A stretch of 64,000 nucleotides of DNA from Pollutiaquabacter sp046052345 (GCA_046052345.1 JBJOMN010000003.1:1-64000); one strand, 5' to 3'; positions 27,747-37,109 are shown, numbered from the stretch's first letter. Numbers and translations are program-made. The notes: generated by a model from the sequence alone, not told the origin.

Positions 27747-27920
27747 GTCGTAATATTGATGTTTGTTAAGACGGTAAGTATAAAATTGAAATTTTGACGA
27801 AGATAACCCTAAAATAAGGGGGGTGTCAATAAAAAAATACCAATATTTTGAACAGCACCCCCTAAAAACACCTCTTTTGTAAGAAAATATTAAATATTTA
27901 CTGATAAAAGGCTAAAAAAA

Positions 27921-27951
27921 TCCCCCGGACACGATTTGATGTCTCCGGGGG
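27921..27951 (-). terminator. Rho-independent terminator after the fatty acid desaturase
   Basis: On the minus strand CCCCCGGAGACA pairs with TGTCCGGGGG with one bulged base, followed by TTTTTTT. It lies 26 bases after the desaturase stop. Confidence 0.85.
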
Positions 27952-27977
27952 AACGGTCGGCTAGGGGGTACCACCCG

Positions 27978-29045
27978 TCAGTCCCTTGCCAGTCTGGCCA
28001 GGAAACGGACATGGGAGGTGATGGCCCCCGAAAGGGTAGGCTGCACCAGGTAGGTGAGTCCGTGCTTGTTACAGGTGTCTTCCACAATGCGGCTGAGTGC
28101 GGGATAGTGGATGTGGGAGATACGCGGGAAAAGGTGATGTTCAACCTGGAAGTTAAGTCCGCCTACGAACCACGTGATGATAGGGTTCCTGGTAGCGAAG
28201 TTGGCCGTGGTCATCACCTGATGGCTGGCCCAGTCGTTTTTCAGGGTATTGGATTCGGCGGCCGGCTGTACGAAAGTGGTCTCTTCTACCGTGTGCGCGA
28301 GCTGGAAGATCACACTGATGACGATGCCGGTGGTGAAGGTGTAGGTGAAGTAGCCGAGCAGGAATTCGCCGACCGTGTAGAATTGCAAAGGCACCACGAT
28401 GAAACACAGCGTGTACACGACCTTCGTCAACCAGAATCCGAGGTGGGCGCTGAGGGGGATGCGTATCTCCTCCTTGGATGCGATCTGCTTGCTGAAATAC
28501 TTACGTACGTCCAGGAAGAATATCCAGGCGACATACATCAGTCCGTAACCCAACGGCCAGTACCAATGCTGATAGCGATGTATGCCGCGCCGCGGCTGGG
28601 AGGGAGACATCCGGAAAAACGGCTGGTTCAGGATGTCGTCGTCATGATCCTCCACGTTGGTGAACGTGTGATGGATCACGTTGTGCTTGATGTTCCACAT
28701 GAACGAGCTGGCGCCAAGCATGTTCAGCGTCAGGGCGGCAAACCGGTTCACGACGGGATGGGACGAAAGACTGCCGTGGGACCCGTCGTGCATGATGTTG
28801 AAACCGATGCCCGCCGTCACGAAGGCGAAGGGGATGCAGGCCAGAAGGTTCCATGGAGCGGGAAGCCGGTCGAATGCGAGCAGGAAATAGAGCAAGAAAA
28901 AGCTTCCAAGCAGCACTGCGGCCTTGACGAGCAAACGGTTGCCTCCGTGGACATTGGTTCCGGTCTCTTCGAAGTACCGCTGGACGCGTTCCTTCAGATC
29001 CGTATAGAAAGCGGAATTGTTTCCGGTGAATTTCAATTGGGACAT
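27978..29045 (-). CDS. Membrane fatty acid desaturase (acyl-CoA/lipid desaturase)
   Basis: This 355-residue membrane enzyme has the three His boxes of the diiron desaturase family: HDGSHGS, HHTFTNVEDHDDD and QVEHHLFPRISHIHY, separated by paired membrane helices (about 60-100 and 165-240). The third box in the form QxxHH with an N-terminal YFEETG region fits front-end or linoleoyl-CoA-type desaturases such as those in Bacteroidota. It introduces a double bond in acyl chains, which helps keep membranes fluid. The gene stands alone, with its own terminator at 27921-27951. Confidence 0.88.
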   Translation of the reverse strand: MSQLKFTGNNSAFYTDLKERVQRYFEETGTNVHGGNRLLVKAAVLLGSFFLLYFLLAFDRLPAPWNLLACIPFAFVTAGIGFNIMHDGSHGSLSSHPVVNRFAALTLNMLGASSFMWNIKHNVIHHTFTNVEDHDDDILNQPFFRMSPSQPRRGIHRYQHWYWPLGYGLMYVAWIFFLDVRKYFSKQIASKEEIRIPLSAHLGFWLTKVVYTLCFIVVPLQFYTVGEFLLGYFTYTFTTGIVISVIFQLAHTVEETTFVQPAAESNTLKNDWASHQVMTTANFATRNPIITWFVGGLNFQVEHHLFPRISHIHYPALSRIVEDTCNKHGLTYLVQPTLSGAITSHVRFLARLARD

Positions 29046-29111
29046 GATAAGCAGGTAAGGGGTATTAGGTGGGAATCAGTACTGCAAGATAGGACTTAAT
29101 GACGCCGGTGC

Positions 29112-30875
29112 TTATCCGCCTCTGCGGCCTTTTCCCTTGTTCTTTCCATAATCGCGGGAGGATTTTCCGCCTGATTTCGGGTATTTTTTGACATATCCGT
29201 CACCTTTCCCGAAATCGGACTTACCGCCTTGCTTCTTGAAACCCTTTTTTTCCTTCCTGTCTCCACCCGGTCCGTCTGCACGATCCACCCGGACATTCCT
29301 TCCACGGAAGACTTCCCCGCGGAAACTGTTCAATGCCGTTTCAAGGAACTCATCGTTCTCGAATTCGACGAAGGCGTATACGGGCTTGATCTCGATGCGT
29401 CCGATACAGGACTTGTTCAGGCCGGTCACATCAAGCACGTAGCCCAACATCCCTCCCTTGTCCAGACCGTCAACCGAGCCGAGACTGATGAACATTCGTG
29501 GTCCGCGGGAGTGATACTTGTCTGCCGCCTGACGGCCGCTGTGCGCGATGTCGACGTTCAAGTCCTGCGAGTTACGGTAATAATCCAGGAAACGATTGAA
29601 CTCAAGACTGACCATTTGTTTGATGAGGTCCTCCTTGGACAGCTCCTGCAGTTCTTCGAACACCGGGGCGAGGTACTTCGAAATCCCTTTTTCGTTGACA
29701 TCCACCGAACGAAGGCGGTGTATGAAATGCATGAGCTGCTGTTCTCCGATTTGAAGCGCGTCCGGAATCCTTGTCAGATGAAACTTCCTGTGGAGTTTGC
29801 GCTCGATCTGCCGGATCTTTTCCATTTCACGGACATTGATGAGGGAGAGCGACAGGCCTGAGCGTCCGGCACGGGCGGTGCGGCCGCTCCGGTGGGTGTA
29901 GTTCTCGATCTCGTCCGGAAGGTGGTAGTGTATGACGTGGGTGATATCGCTCACGTCGATACCGCGGGCGGCAACGTCTGTCGCCACCAATACCTGTAGC
30001 GAACGCTGCCGGTAGCGGTCCATGACCTTGTCGCGCTGCTGCTGGCTGAGGTCTCCGTGAAGTGCATCGGCATTATAGCCGTCGCGTATCAGCTGCTCGG
30101 CGACTTTCTGAGTATCGATTTTCGTGCGGCAGAAGACCACCGCGAAAAGCCCGGGGCTGGCGTCCAGCAGACGTTTCAAGGCTGCATAACGGTCGCGCTC
30201 GTGGACGACATAGTAATGGTGCTCCAGGTTATCCGCTGCATCGTTCTGGCGGCCCATCACGATTTCCTCGGGGTCGCTCATATACTGTCCGGCGATATTC
30301 CGGATCTCGGAAGGCATCGTCGCGGAGAACAGCCACGTGTTCTTGTCCTCCGGCGTGTGTGACAGGATCTCTTCGATATCCTCCTGGAAGCCCATGTTCA
30401 GCATCTCATCGGCCTCGTCGAGAATCACCACCCGGACATTATCCAGACGGAGCGCCTTGCGACCGAGAAGGTCTATCAGGCGTCCCGGAGTGGCGACGAT
30501 GATATCGGCCCCCTGACGGATGGCGCGTATCTGCGTGGAGATGTTGGCGCCGCCGTATACCGGAACGATGGAAGCGCCCTCGGTGAACTTGGCGAACTTA
30601 AGCAGGTCGTTTGATATCTGAACGCACAGCTCGCGGGTAGGTGCGAGCACGAGCGCCTCCGGATCCCTGCCGGAGAATTCCAGACGGTCGATCAGAGGCA
30701 GCCCGAAGGCGGCGGTCTTACCGGTACCCGTCTGCGCAAGCGCGACCAGGTCGGTGGGTTTTGAAAGCAATAGCGGAATCGCTTTGTGCTGGATGGGCGT
30801 CGGCTCACGGAATCCAAGAGCCTCGACGGCCTTCATGACATCGGCGCCCAGTCCCAGTTCGGAGAATGAAGGCAT
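29112..30875 (-). CDS. DEAD-box ATP-dependent RNA helicase, DeaD/CsdA type
   Basis: This 587-residue helicase carries the Q motif (FREPTPIQHKAIPLL), motif I AQTGTGKTAAF, Ib TPGR, motif II DEAD, motif III SAT and motif VI HRSGRTARAG. A DbpA/CsdA-like RNA-binding domain follows (about 465-540), and the tail is rich in Gly, Lys and Arg (GGDRKEKKGFKKQGGKSDFG). It should unwind RNA duplexes in ribosome assembly, mRNA decay or cold adaptation. The start at 30875 is immediately preceded by AATTARG-type repeats (30883-30910). Confidence 0.93.
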   Translation of the reverse strand: MPSFSELGLGADVMKAVEALGFREPTPIQHKAIPLLLSKPTDLVALAQTGTGKTAAFGLPLIDRLEFSGRDPEALVLAPTRELCVQISNDLLKFAKFTEGASIVPVYGGANISTQIRAIRQGADIIVATPGRLIDLLGRKALRLDNVRVVILDEADEMLNMGFQEDIEEILSHTPEDKNTWLFSATMPSEIRNIAGQYMSDPEEIVMGRQNDAADNLEHHYYVVHERDRYAALKRLLDASPGLFAVVFCRTKIDTQKVAEQLIRDGYNADALHGDLSQQQRDKVMDRYRQRSLQVLVATDVAARGIDVSDITHVIHYHLPDEIENYTHRSGRTARAGRSGLSLSLINVREMEKIRQIERKLHRKFHLTRIPDALQIGEQQLMHFIHRLRSVDVNEKGISKYLAPVFEELQELSKEDLIKQMVSLEFNRFLDYYRNSQDLNVDIAHSGRQAADKYHSRGPRMFISLGSVDGLDKGGMLGYVLDVTGLNKSCIGRIEIKPVYAFVEFENDEFLETALNSFRGEVFRGRNVRVDRADGPGGDRKEKKGFKKQGGKSDFGKGDGYVKKYPKSGGKSSRDYGKNKGKGRRGG

Positions 30876-30882
30876 GTAGGTT

Positions 30883-30910
30883 GAATTAGGAATTAAGAAT
30901 TATGAAATAG
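30883..30910 (+). repeat. Degenerate heptamer tract GAATTAG/GAATTAA/GAATTAT/GAAATAG
   Basis: Four 7-base units at 30883-30889, 30890-30896, 30897-30903 and 30904-30910, starting 7 bases upstream of the helicase start codon. In the other phase they read AATTAGG, AATTAAG, AATTATG, close to the AATTAAG tract at 6965. Confidence 0.75.
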
Positions 30911-30974
30911 ACAATTATGAATAGAGAGTGCCGGCTAATGAATTCTTGAATGCATTTTGCCGGAATCGGGTTCT

Positions 30975-30988
30975 CACCCGTCACCCGT
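30975..30988 (+). repeat. Two CACCCGT heptamers sharing the pdhB stop codon
   Basis: CACCCGT at 30975-30981 and 30982-30988, then a partial CAC. The TGA stop of the E1-beta gene (30988-30990 on the minus strand) is formed by repeat bases. Together with 30883-30910 this repeats the two-tract layout seen in the 6944-7011 gap. Confidence 0.75.
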
Positions 30989-31968
30989 CACTTTTGATAC
31001 ATGACCGTCTTCACCATCTCCACCACACGCTTCGGGTTCGGCAGATAGGCTTCGATCAGCGTGGGAGCATACGGCAATGGCACATCGGCTCCCATGACAC
31101 GGCGTACAGGCGCATCGAGGTAGTCGAAAGCCTCCTTTTGGACCATGAAAGTTATTTCGGAGGAGATGGACGCCAACGGCCACGATTCCTCGACAATCAC
31201 CAGTCTATTGGTCTTCTTCACGGAGTCGATCACCGTCTTGTAGTCGATGGGGCGTACGCTTCGAAGGTCAATGACCTCGGCATCTATGCTTTCCGCGGCG
31301 AGGTCTTCGGCGGCTTTCAAAGCCACTTTCATCATTTTACCAAAGGAGACGATCGTTACATCACGGCCGCTGCGCTTCACGTCGGCGGCGCCGATAGGAA
31401 TGAGGTACTCGCCGTCAGGAACCTGTCCTTTGTCGCCGTACATCTGCTCGCTTTCCATGAAGATGACCGGATCGTTATCGCGTATCGCTGATTTCAAAAG
31501 TCCTTTGGCATCTGCCGGATTACTGGGTACCACGACTTTGAGTCCCGGACAGTTCGCGTACCAGTTCTCGAAGGCCTGGGAATGCTGTGAACTGAGCTGA
31601 CCGGCTGAAGCGGTCGGGCCGCGGAATACGATTGGAACGGGGAACTGACCACCGCTCATACTCATCATTTTGGCCGCGGAGTTGATCACCTGGTCGATGG
31701 CGACCAGGGAGAAGTTGAAGGTCATGAATTCCACGACCGGACGCAGTCCGTTCATGGCCGCACCTACTGCCATGCCCGCAAAACCCAGTTCAGCGATCGG
31801 CGTGTCGATCACCCGTCTTGCCCCGAATTCATCAAGCATCCCTTGTGAGACCTTGTAGGCGCCGTTGTATTGGGCGACTTCCTCGCCGAGAAGGAAAACG
31901 TTGTCATCCCGACGCATCTCTTCGCTCATCGCTTCACGTAAGGCTTCCCGGAATTGGAGTTCGCGCAT
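30988..31968 (-). CDS. pdhB: Pyruvate dehydrogenase E1 component, beta subunit
   Basis: This 326-residue protein has the transketolase pyrimidine-binding domain (MRELQFREALREAMSEEM, FLLGEEVAQYNGAYKVSQGM, DTPIAELGFAGMAVGAA) and the C-terminal transketolase domain (VTIVSFGKMMKVALKAA, RLVIVEESWPLASI). With an E1 alpha subunit, not in this window, it decarboxylates pyruvate and feeds acetyl groups to E2. It differs from the fused E1 at 16819-18897, so the organism has at least two such complexes. TACTTTTG at 31995-32002 is its likely -7 box. Confidence 0.92.
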   Translation of the reverse strand: MRELQFREALREAMSEEMRRDDNVFLLGEEVAQYNGAYKVSQGMLDEFGARRVIDTPIAELGFAGMAVGAAMNGLRPVVEFMTFNFSLVAIDQVINSAAKMMSMSGGQFPVPIVFRGPTASAGQLSSQHSQAFENWYANCPGLKVVVPSNPADAKGLLKSAIRDNDPVIFMESEQMYGDKGQVPDGEYLIPIGAADVKRSGRDVTIVSFGKMMKVALKAAEDLAAESIDAEVIDLRSVRPIDYKTVIDSVKKTNRLVIVEESWPLASISSEITFMVQKEAFDYLDAPVRRVMGADVPLPYAPTLIEAYLPNPKRVVEMVKTVMYQK

Positions 31969-31994
31969 GGTTGCAGGGCAGTTTATTGGGACCG

Positions 31995-32002
31995 CAAAAG
32001 TA
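31995..32002 (-). promoter_or_regulatory. Bacteroidota -7 promoter box (TACTTTTG) for pdhB
   Basis: TACTTTTG on the minus strand, 26 bases before the pdhB ATG at 31968. No clear -33 element is seen. Confidence 0.5.
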
Positions 32003-32022
32003 GTAAAAAGGCGGGTATCAGG

Positions 32023-32346
32023 CTAATCGGGCAGCTCGTCCTGCAAGAGCTCAAAGGCGGTCCGTAATTCGGCCAAAGCATGCATATTTTGCTGTTGAAC
32101 AGCAACTTGAATCCCCGCTTGGTAGGCAGAAAGAGCATTTTGTGGCGATTTGAGTCGTTCGAGGACTTTACCTAATTGGTAATAGGTTGCCAGGTAATCG
32201 GGAAATCGTTCGATTATCTGCCGGAAAAGAGTCCTGGCGGCCTCTAAATCACTCATTTTTAGATACTCAAGCCCTAATGCATATTGCAGAAAAGGATCGT
32301 CGGGATCCTCTTTGATCAGTTCGTGGAGTTGGGCGGTACGCGACAT
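32023..32346 (-). CDS. Small TPR-repeat protein
   Basis: This protein of about 107 residues consists of two to three tetratricopeptide repeats: DPDDPFLQYALGLEYLKMSD, LATYYQLGKVLERL and QNALSAYQAGIQVA. There is no signal peptide, so it should act in the cytoplasm, probably as a protein-binding scaffold. The start MSRTAQLHEL at 32346 was chosen since homologous small TPR proteins begin just before this helix; an ATG five codons upstream (32361) is an alternative. It lies in front of pdhB and divergent from etfB. Confidence 0.75.
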   Translation of the reverse strand: MSRTAQLHELIKEDPDDPFLQYALGLEYLKMSDLEAARTLFRQIIERFPDYLATYYQLGKVLERLKSPQNALSAYQAGIQVAVQQQNMHALAELRTAFELLQDELPD

Positions 32347-32470
32347 GGAAGGCGGCTTCATAACGCGAATGAATGATTATCTTCGCGCTTCGAAACAAAA
32401 ATAAGCAGGGTTAGGTTAAAAGTGAGCCTGTTTTTCCCGCTTTAGACCTTACTTATACGCGTAATCCTCC

Positions 32471-33205
32471 ATGAAGATTCTCGTTTGTATCTCCAACGTC
32501 CCTGACACCACGGCTAAGATCAACTTCACTTCCGACCAGAAGGAATTTGTCGGTACCGGCGTCACTTTTATCCTCAATCCCTACGATGAGATCGCGCTTT
32601 CACGCGCTGTCGATCTGGCAGCCGGCGGCGGCTCCGTCACCGTGCTGAATGTCGGTGACGCTTCCACAGAGCCCACCATCCGGAAGGCGCTCGCGATAGG
32701 TGCCAACGACGCAGTAAGGATCAATTCTCAGGGCAGGGATGGCCATTTCGTCGCCATGCAGATCGCCGAATATGTCCGCCGTAACCCGTTCGACCTTGTC
32801 TTGTGCGGTCGTGAATCCTCCGACCACAACGGTTCCAGTGTTCCGGCAATGGTCGCTGAGATGCTGGGCATTCCGTGTGTTCTCTTTGCGAAGAGTCTTG
32901 CCATAGAAAGCGGAAAAGCGGTGCTGGAAGCGGAGATTGAGGGAGGAAAGCAGATTGTCGAATCCTCCTTACCCCTTGTAGTCGGTGCCTCGGAAGGCAT
33001 GGCCGAATGGAAGATACCGAATATGCGCGGCATCATGTCGGCACGTACCAAACCCCTGAACGTAGTCGAGCCTGTTGAGGTCCCGCAGCATGTCCGCCAT
33101 GTCCGTTTTGACAAGCCTGCTTCCCGCAGCGCGGTAAGGATGGTTGGCGAGGACGAGATAGGCCGGCTGTTCGACATCCTACGCTCCGAGAAAAAAGTCA
33201 TCTGA
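32471..33205 (+). CDS. etfB: Electron transfer flavoprotein beta subunit
   Basis: This 244-residue protein starts MKILVCISNVPDTTAKINF and has the ETF beta pattern: LNPYDEIALSRAVDLA, LALCGRESSDHNGSSVPAMVA-like segment (VLCGRESSDHNG) and the signature near LPLVVGASEGMAEWKIPNMRGIM (read in short parts). It forms a heterodimer with EtfA and binds AMP, passing electrons from acyl-CoA dehydrogenases to the quinone pool. etfA follows 26 bases later. Confidence 0.95.
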   Translation: MKILVCISNVPDTTAKINFTSDQKEFVGTGVTFILNPYDEIALSRAVDLAAGGGSVTVLNVGDASTEPTIRKALAIGANDAVRINSQGRDGHFVAMQIAEYVRRNPFDLVLCGRESSDHNGSSVPAMVAEMLGIPCVLFAKSLAIESGKAVLEAEIEGGKQIVESSLPLVVGASEGMAEWKIPNMRGIMSARTKPLNVVEPVEVPQHVRHVRFDKPASRSAVRMVGEDEIGRLFDILRSEKKVI

Positions 33206-33231
33206 TCCGATATCCTTTATCCTGATTCAAC

Positions 33232-34209
33232 ATGTCAGTACTCGTTTACGCAGAAAATCTTCAAGGCAGGTTCAAGAAGTCCGCTTTTGAAATTGTCTCC
33301 TTCGGAGCGGCTCTGGCCGCAGGCAGACAGACCACGTTGACGGTGGTCTCCGTCGGTTCCGTCTCTCACGATGAGCTGGGCAAACTCTCCCGTTTCGGCG
33401 CATCCAAGATTCTTACAGTCGAAGGTGCTGCCTATCAGGACAACAACACCATGCCCGTGGCTGCCGCTGTCGCACAGGCCGCTAAAGCTGAGAACGCCGA
33501 AATAGTAGCCCTCGCAGCCGGATTTAACGGCAAAGCATTGGCGCCCCGCATCGCCGTCAAGCTCGGAGCCGGCCTGGCCGAGAATGTCATCGAACTGCCG
33601 GATATGTCTTCGGGTTTCATCTGCAAGAAGAACGCATATTCAGGGAAGGCCTATTCCTTCATCGAGCTTCTCTCGGCCGTGAAGGTGGTCAGCATGCTCC
33701 CCAACTCCTACAAGGTGGAAGAGAACCCCCAGACTGTGAACATCGTTCCCTTCTCGGCGGATCTTTCACCCGCCGATACCGCTCTCACCGTCCGTGAGAC
33801 CGTCCGAGCCTCGGACAAGGTTTCCCTGCCGGAAGCCGAGTTGGTCGTCTCCGCCGGACGAGGGATGAAAGGTCCGGAGAATTGGGGCATGATCGAAGAG
33901 CTCGCCGATGTGCTTGGCGCCGCCACCGCTTGCAGCAAGCCTGTATCCGATGCGGGATGGCGGCCCCATTCCGAACACGTCGGACAGACGGGTATCGCAA
34001 TCAGTCCGAACCTGTATATCGCAGTCGGTATATCCGGAGCCATTCAGCATCTGGCCGGCGTAAGTTCCTCCAAGGTGATTGTCGTAGTCAACAAGGATCC
34101 CGAGGCGCCGTTCTTCAAAGCCGCAGATTACGGAATCGTGGGAGATGCTTTCGAGGTCGTTCCAAGACTGATTGAAGCGGCAAAAAGTTTCAAGGCCGCG
34201 CAAAACTGA
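33232..34209 (+). CDS. etfA: Electron transfer flavoprotein alpha subunit
   Basis: This 325-residue protein has an N-terminal ETF domain (residues about 1-185) and the C-terminal FAD-binding domain with VVSAGRGMKGPENWGMIEEL, GATACSKPVSDAGW-like (AATACSKPVSDAGW) and GISGAIQHLAGVSSSKVIV and NKDPEAPFFKAADYGIVGD. These are the FAD contacts of EtfA. It pairs with EtfB and serves fatty acid and perhaps phenylacetate-derived beta-oxidation, for which paaH and a thiolase are encoded earlier. Confidence 0.95.
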   Translation: MSVLVYAENLQGRFKKSAFEIVSFGAALAAGRQTTLTVVSVGSVSHDELGKLSRFGASKILTVEGAAYQDNNTMPVAAAVAQAAKAENAEIVALAAGFNGKALAPRIAVKLGAGLAENVIELPDMSSGFICKKNAYSGKAYSFIELLSAVKVVSMLPNSYKVEENPQTVNIVPFSADLSPADTALTVRETVRASDKVSLPEAELVVSAGRGMKGPENWGMIEELADVLGAATACSKPVSDAGWRPHSEHVGQTGIAISPNLYIAVGISGAIQHLAGVSSSKVIVVVNKDPEAPFFKAADYGIVGDAFEVVPRLIEAAKSFKAAQN

Positions 34210-34276
34210 GCAATCTTCCCGTTTCGTTATTTCAAAAAAGACGTATTTTTAACCTTTCTCCCTCCCTGTGAGCACC

Positions 34277-34897
34277 ATGAAGAAGATCAAACTGGAGATC
34301 ATCGGACTGTCCTACAGTCAGACGCAGTCGGGCGCCTATGCCTTGGTGCTGGGTGAGGAGGATGGGAAGCGTCGTCTCCCCATCATAATAGGAGCGTTCG
34401 AAGCCCAGGCTATCGCCATCGAACTGGAGAACATGACTCCGACGCGTCCGTTGACGCACGACCTGTTCAAGTCAATGGCCAAGGCCTTCGACATAGAAGT
34501 GGAAGAGATCATCATATACAACCTCTCCGAGGGTGTCTTCTATGCCCGCCTCATCTGTGTCGGCAACGGGATGCGTAAGGAAGTTGATGCCCGTACGAGT
34601 GATGCGATCGCCTTGGGTGTCCGGTTCGGCTGTCCGATCTATACCTACGAATTCATCCTGTCCCAGGCAGGTATCCTCATGGACGAAACTGCACAGGTCG
34701 AGGGTGGCGATGAATCCTCTGAAAAACAGATTCCTCAGGTGACTACCTCTTCCGTCCGCGCGCACGAAGGTGAACTGTCTGGTGCCAGCGACGAGGAGTT
34801 GAACGAAATGCTCAAACGCGCCATCGAAGAGGAAGCCTATGAAAAAGCCGGACGTATTCGCGACGAGTTGAACAAGCGGAAGCAGCAGCAATCCTGA
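34277..34897 (+). CDS. Bifunctional nuclease family protein (DUF151) with UVR-like tail
   Basis: This 206-residue protein has a DUF151/BFN domain (about 1-140: ALVLGEEDGKRRLPIIIGAFEAQAIAIELE, in short pieces, and VDARTSDAIALGVRFGCPIY) followed by an acidic linker and a UVR-like helix pair (LNEMLKRAIEEEAYEKAGRI). Plant BFN proteins have RNase and DNase activity; the bacterial role is unclear. ATG 34277 was preferred to GTG 34268. Its place between etfA and nupC is a recurrent Bacteroidota order. A terminator follows at 34919. Confidence 0.85.
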   Translation: MKKIKLEIIGLSYSQTQSGAYALVLGEEDGKRRLPIIIGAFEAQAIAIELENMTPTRPLTHDLFKSMAKAFDIEVEEIIIYNLSEGVFYARLICVGNGMRKEVDARTSDAIALGVRFGCPIYTYEFILSQAGILMDETAQVEGGDESSEKQIPQVTTSSVRAHEGELSGASDEELNEMLKRAIEEEAYEKAGRIRDELNKRKQQQS

Positions 34898-34918
34898 TCG
34901 CTCCGCCGATGTCCATAC

Positions 34919-34943
34919 GTCCCGCTCTGCGGGACTTTTTTTT
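34919..34943 (+). terminator. Rho-independent terminator after the bifunctional nuclease gene
   Basis: Stem GTCCCGC / GCGGGAC with loop TCT and eight T residues. It separates the etfB-etfA-nuclease unit from nupC. Confidence 0.9.
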
Positions 34944-35020
34944 AACAACCATCCCGTTGCGGTTTAATTTTCGTAAAATCGAAGCTTAATCAACAGGGTC
35001 CGCCCCTCAAAAACCTGCGT

Positions 35021-36301
35021 ATGGAAAGATTCTTCGGACTAATTGGCTTTTTTTTCATCCTCGGACTGGCCTTTCTCTTGTCCAACAACCGCAAAGCCAT
35101 CAACTACCGGCTCGTCATCAGCGGACTCGTGCTCCAGTTGGCGTTGGCGCTCTTCATCCTTAAGACCTCGGTCGGCCAGGCCATCTTCGCCACCCTTGGC
35201 GGATGGATCACCCGGCTGCTGGAATTCTCCGACAAAGGCGCCGCATTCGTCTTCGGTTTCATCGTTGACAAGGACCTGCTCGACAAAGTCATGGGCCCCG
35301 GTCACAGCTTCGTGTTCATGTTCAAGATCATGCCGACCATCATTTTTGTCGCTGTGCTGGTCAGTATCGCCTACCACGTAGGACTCATGCAACGAATCGT
35401 CTCCTTCTTCGCGAAACTGATGTTGCGGCTGATGAACGTCAGCGGCTCGGAGGCATTATCCAACGTCGCATCAGCCTTTGTCGGACAGGTGGAGGCGCAG
35501 ATTATGATCAAGCCCTATCTCTCGACGATGACCCGGTCCGAATTGCTCGCCTCCATGACCGGTTCCATGGCATGTATCGCCGGAGGTGTCATGGCGGTGT
35601 ATATCTCCATGGGGGTGCCTGCCAATCTCCTGCTTGCCGCAAGCATCATGGCTGCCCCCGCGGCACTGGTCATCTCCAAGATCGTCATTCCCGAAACGGA
35701 AGAATCCAATACCAAAGGCAACGTGACCCTGGAAGTCAAAAAGGCTCACAGCAACCTCATGGACGCCATCTCGCACGGCGCCGGCGACGGCCTCAAGATT
35801 TCACTGAACGTTATCGCCATGCTGATCGGTGTCATCGCGCTGATAGCCCTGATTGATTTCCTCCTGGGCAAAATAGGTCTGTTTATCTATAACCATTCCG
35901 ACTACGCTACCTTCCTGGGCATGAGCCTGGAACAGCTGTCGCTGAAGGAGATGCTCGGCTCCGTTTTCTCCGTATTCGCATGGACGATGGGTGTACCCGG
36001 AAAGGACCTTCAACTCGCCGGACAGCTGCTGGGCACCAAGCTTGCCGTGAATGAATTCGTCGCCTACAGCGACCTTTCCGGAATGATCTCTAAGGGTATC
36101 CTGTCGCCCAAGACACTGACCATCGTCTCGATCGCCTGCTGCGGGTTCGCCAACTTCAGCTCCATCGCCATTCAGGTAGGCGGCATCGGGGAGCTTGCTC
36201 CCTCACGCCGTGCCGAACTGGCGAAGCTTGGTTTCAAGGCGCTGATTTGCGGAACGCTGGCCTCCTATCTCTCCGCGACCATCGCAGGTATTTTGGCGTA
36301 A
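35021..36301 (+). CDS. nupC: Concentrative nucleoside transporter (NupC/CNT family)
   Basis: This 426-residue membrane protein follows the CNT pattern: three N-terminal helices, the NupC core with GHSFVFMFKIMPTIIFVAVL, SGSEALSNVASAFVGQVEAQ (nucleoside-binding helical hairpin) and the C-terminal gate domain with CCGFANFSSIAIQVGGIGEL. It should import nucleosides together with Na+ or H+. It precedes thyA and folA by 9 bases, so transport and thymidylate synthesis are probably co-expressed. Confidence 0.92.
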   Translation: MERFFGLIGFFFILGLAFLLSNNRKAINYRLVISGLVLQLALALFILKTSVGQAIFATLGGWITRLLEFSDKGAAFVFGFIVDKDLLDKVMGPGHSFVFMFKIMPTIIFVAVLVSIAYHVGLMQRIVSFFAKLMLRLMNVSGSEALSNVASAFVGQVEAQIMIKPYLSTMTRSELLASMTGSMACIAGGVMAVYISMGVPANLLLAASIMAAPAALVISKIVIPETEESNTKGNVTLEVKKAHSNLMDAISHGAGDGLKISLNVIAMLIGVIALIALIDFLLGKIGLFIYNHSDYATFLGMSLEQLSLKEMLGSVFSVFAWTMGVPGKDLQLAGQLLGTKLAVNEFVAYSDLSGMISKGILSPKTLTIVSIACCGFANFSSIAIQVGGIGELAPSRRAELAKLGFKALICGTLASYLSATIAGILA

Positions 36302-36310
36302 CTTTACAGC

Positions 36311-37105
36311 ATGAAGCAGTATCATGACCTTCTGCGCCACGTCATGGCGCACGGCACCGATAAAAGCGATCGTACCGGTACCGGCACGCGTAGCGTCTTC
36401 GGATATCAGATGCGCTTCGATCTGAGTGAAGGATTTCCCCTGCTTACGACCAAGAAGCTCCACACCCGTTCTATCTTCCACGAACTGCTCTGGTTCCTGA
36501 AGGGAGAAACCAACATCGCCTACCTGAAAGAGAACAACGTCACCATCTGGGACGAGTGGGCGGACGCAAATGGTGATCTGGGACCGGTCTACGGCTCACA
36601 GTGGAGGAGTTGGAAGACAGTCGACGGTCGCACGGTCGACCAGATCACGCAGGTGATAGACCAGATCCGCAAGAACCCCGATTCCCGGCGGCTCATCGTG
36701 AGCGCATGGAACGTTGGGGAGATCGACAAGATGAAGCTTCCTCCGTGCCATCTGCTCTTCCAGTTCTATGTGGCGAACGGAAAGCTCTCCTGTCAGCTGT
36801 ACCAGAGGAGCGCTGACATCTTCCTCGGCGTCCCTTTCAACATCGCATCATACGCAGCCCTTACCATGATGGTCGCGCAGGTCTGCGGATTGCAGCCCGG
36901 AGAGTTCGTGCACACGCTGGGTGACGCCCATATCTATAGCAATCACTTCGAACAGGTTGCGTTGCAGCTTTCGCGCGATCCGCGTCCCCTTCCGAAGCTG
37001 AGAATCAATCCCGAAGTGAAGGACATCTTCGCTTTCAGGTTCGACGACCTAGTGGTCGAAGGATACGATCCTCATCCGCATATCAAAGGTGCTGTTGCTG
37101 TCTGA
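36311..37105 (+). CDS. thyA: Thymidylate synthase
   Basis: This 264-residue enzyme methylates dUMP to dTMP using methylenetetrahydrofolate. It shows DRTGTGTRSVFGYQMRFDL, the catalytic Cys in LPPCHLLFQFYV (about residue 146), QLYQRSADIFLGVPFNIASY and the dUMP-binding LGDAHIYSNH. The length equals that of E. coli ThyA. It produces dihydrofolate, which the next gene product (FolA) reduces; the two genes are 4 bases apart. Confidence 0.97.
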   Translation: MKQYHDLLRHVMAHGTDKSDRTGTGTRSVFGYQMRFDLSEGFPLLTTKKLHTRSIFHELLWFLKGETNIAYLKENNVTIWDEWADANGDLGPVYGSQWRSWKTVDGRTVDQITQVIDQIRKNPDSRRLIVSAWNVGEIDKMKLPPCHLLFQFYVANGKLSCQLYQRSADIFLGVPFNIASYAALTMMVAQVCGLQPGEFVHTLGDAHIYSNHFEQVALQLSRDPRPLPKLRINPEVKDIFAFRFDDLVVEGYDPHPHIKGAVAV

Positions 37106-37109
37106 ACAC

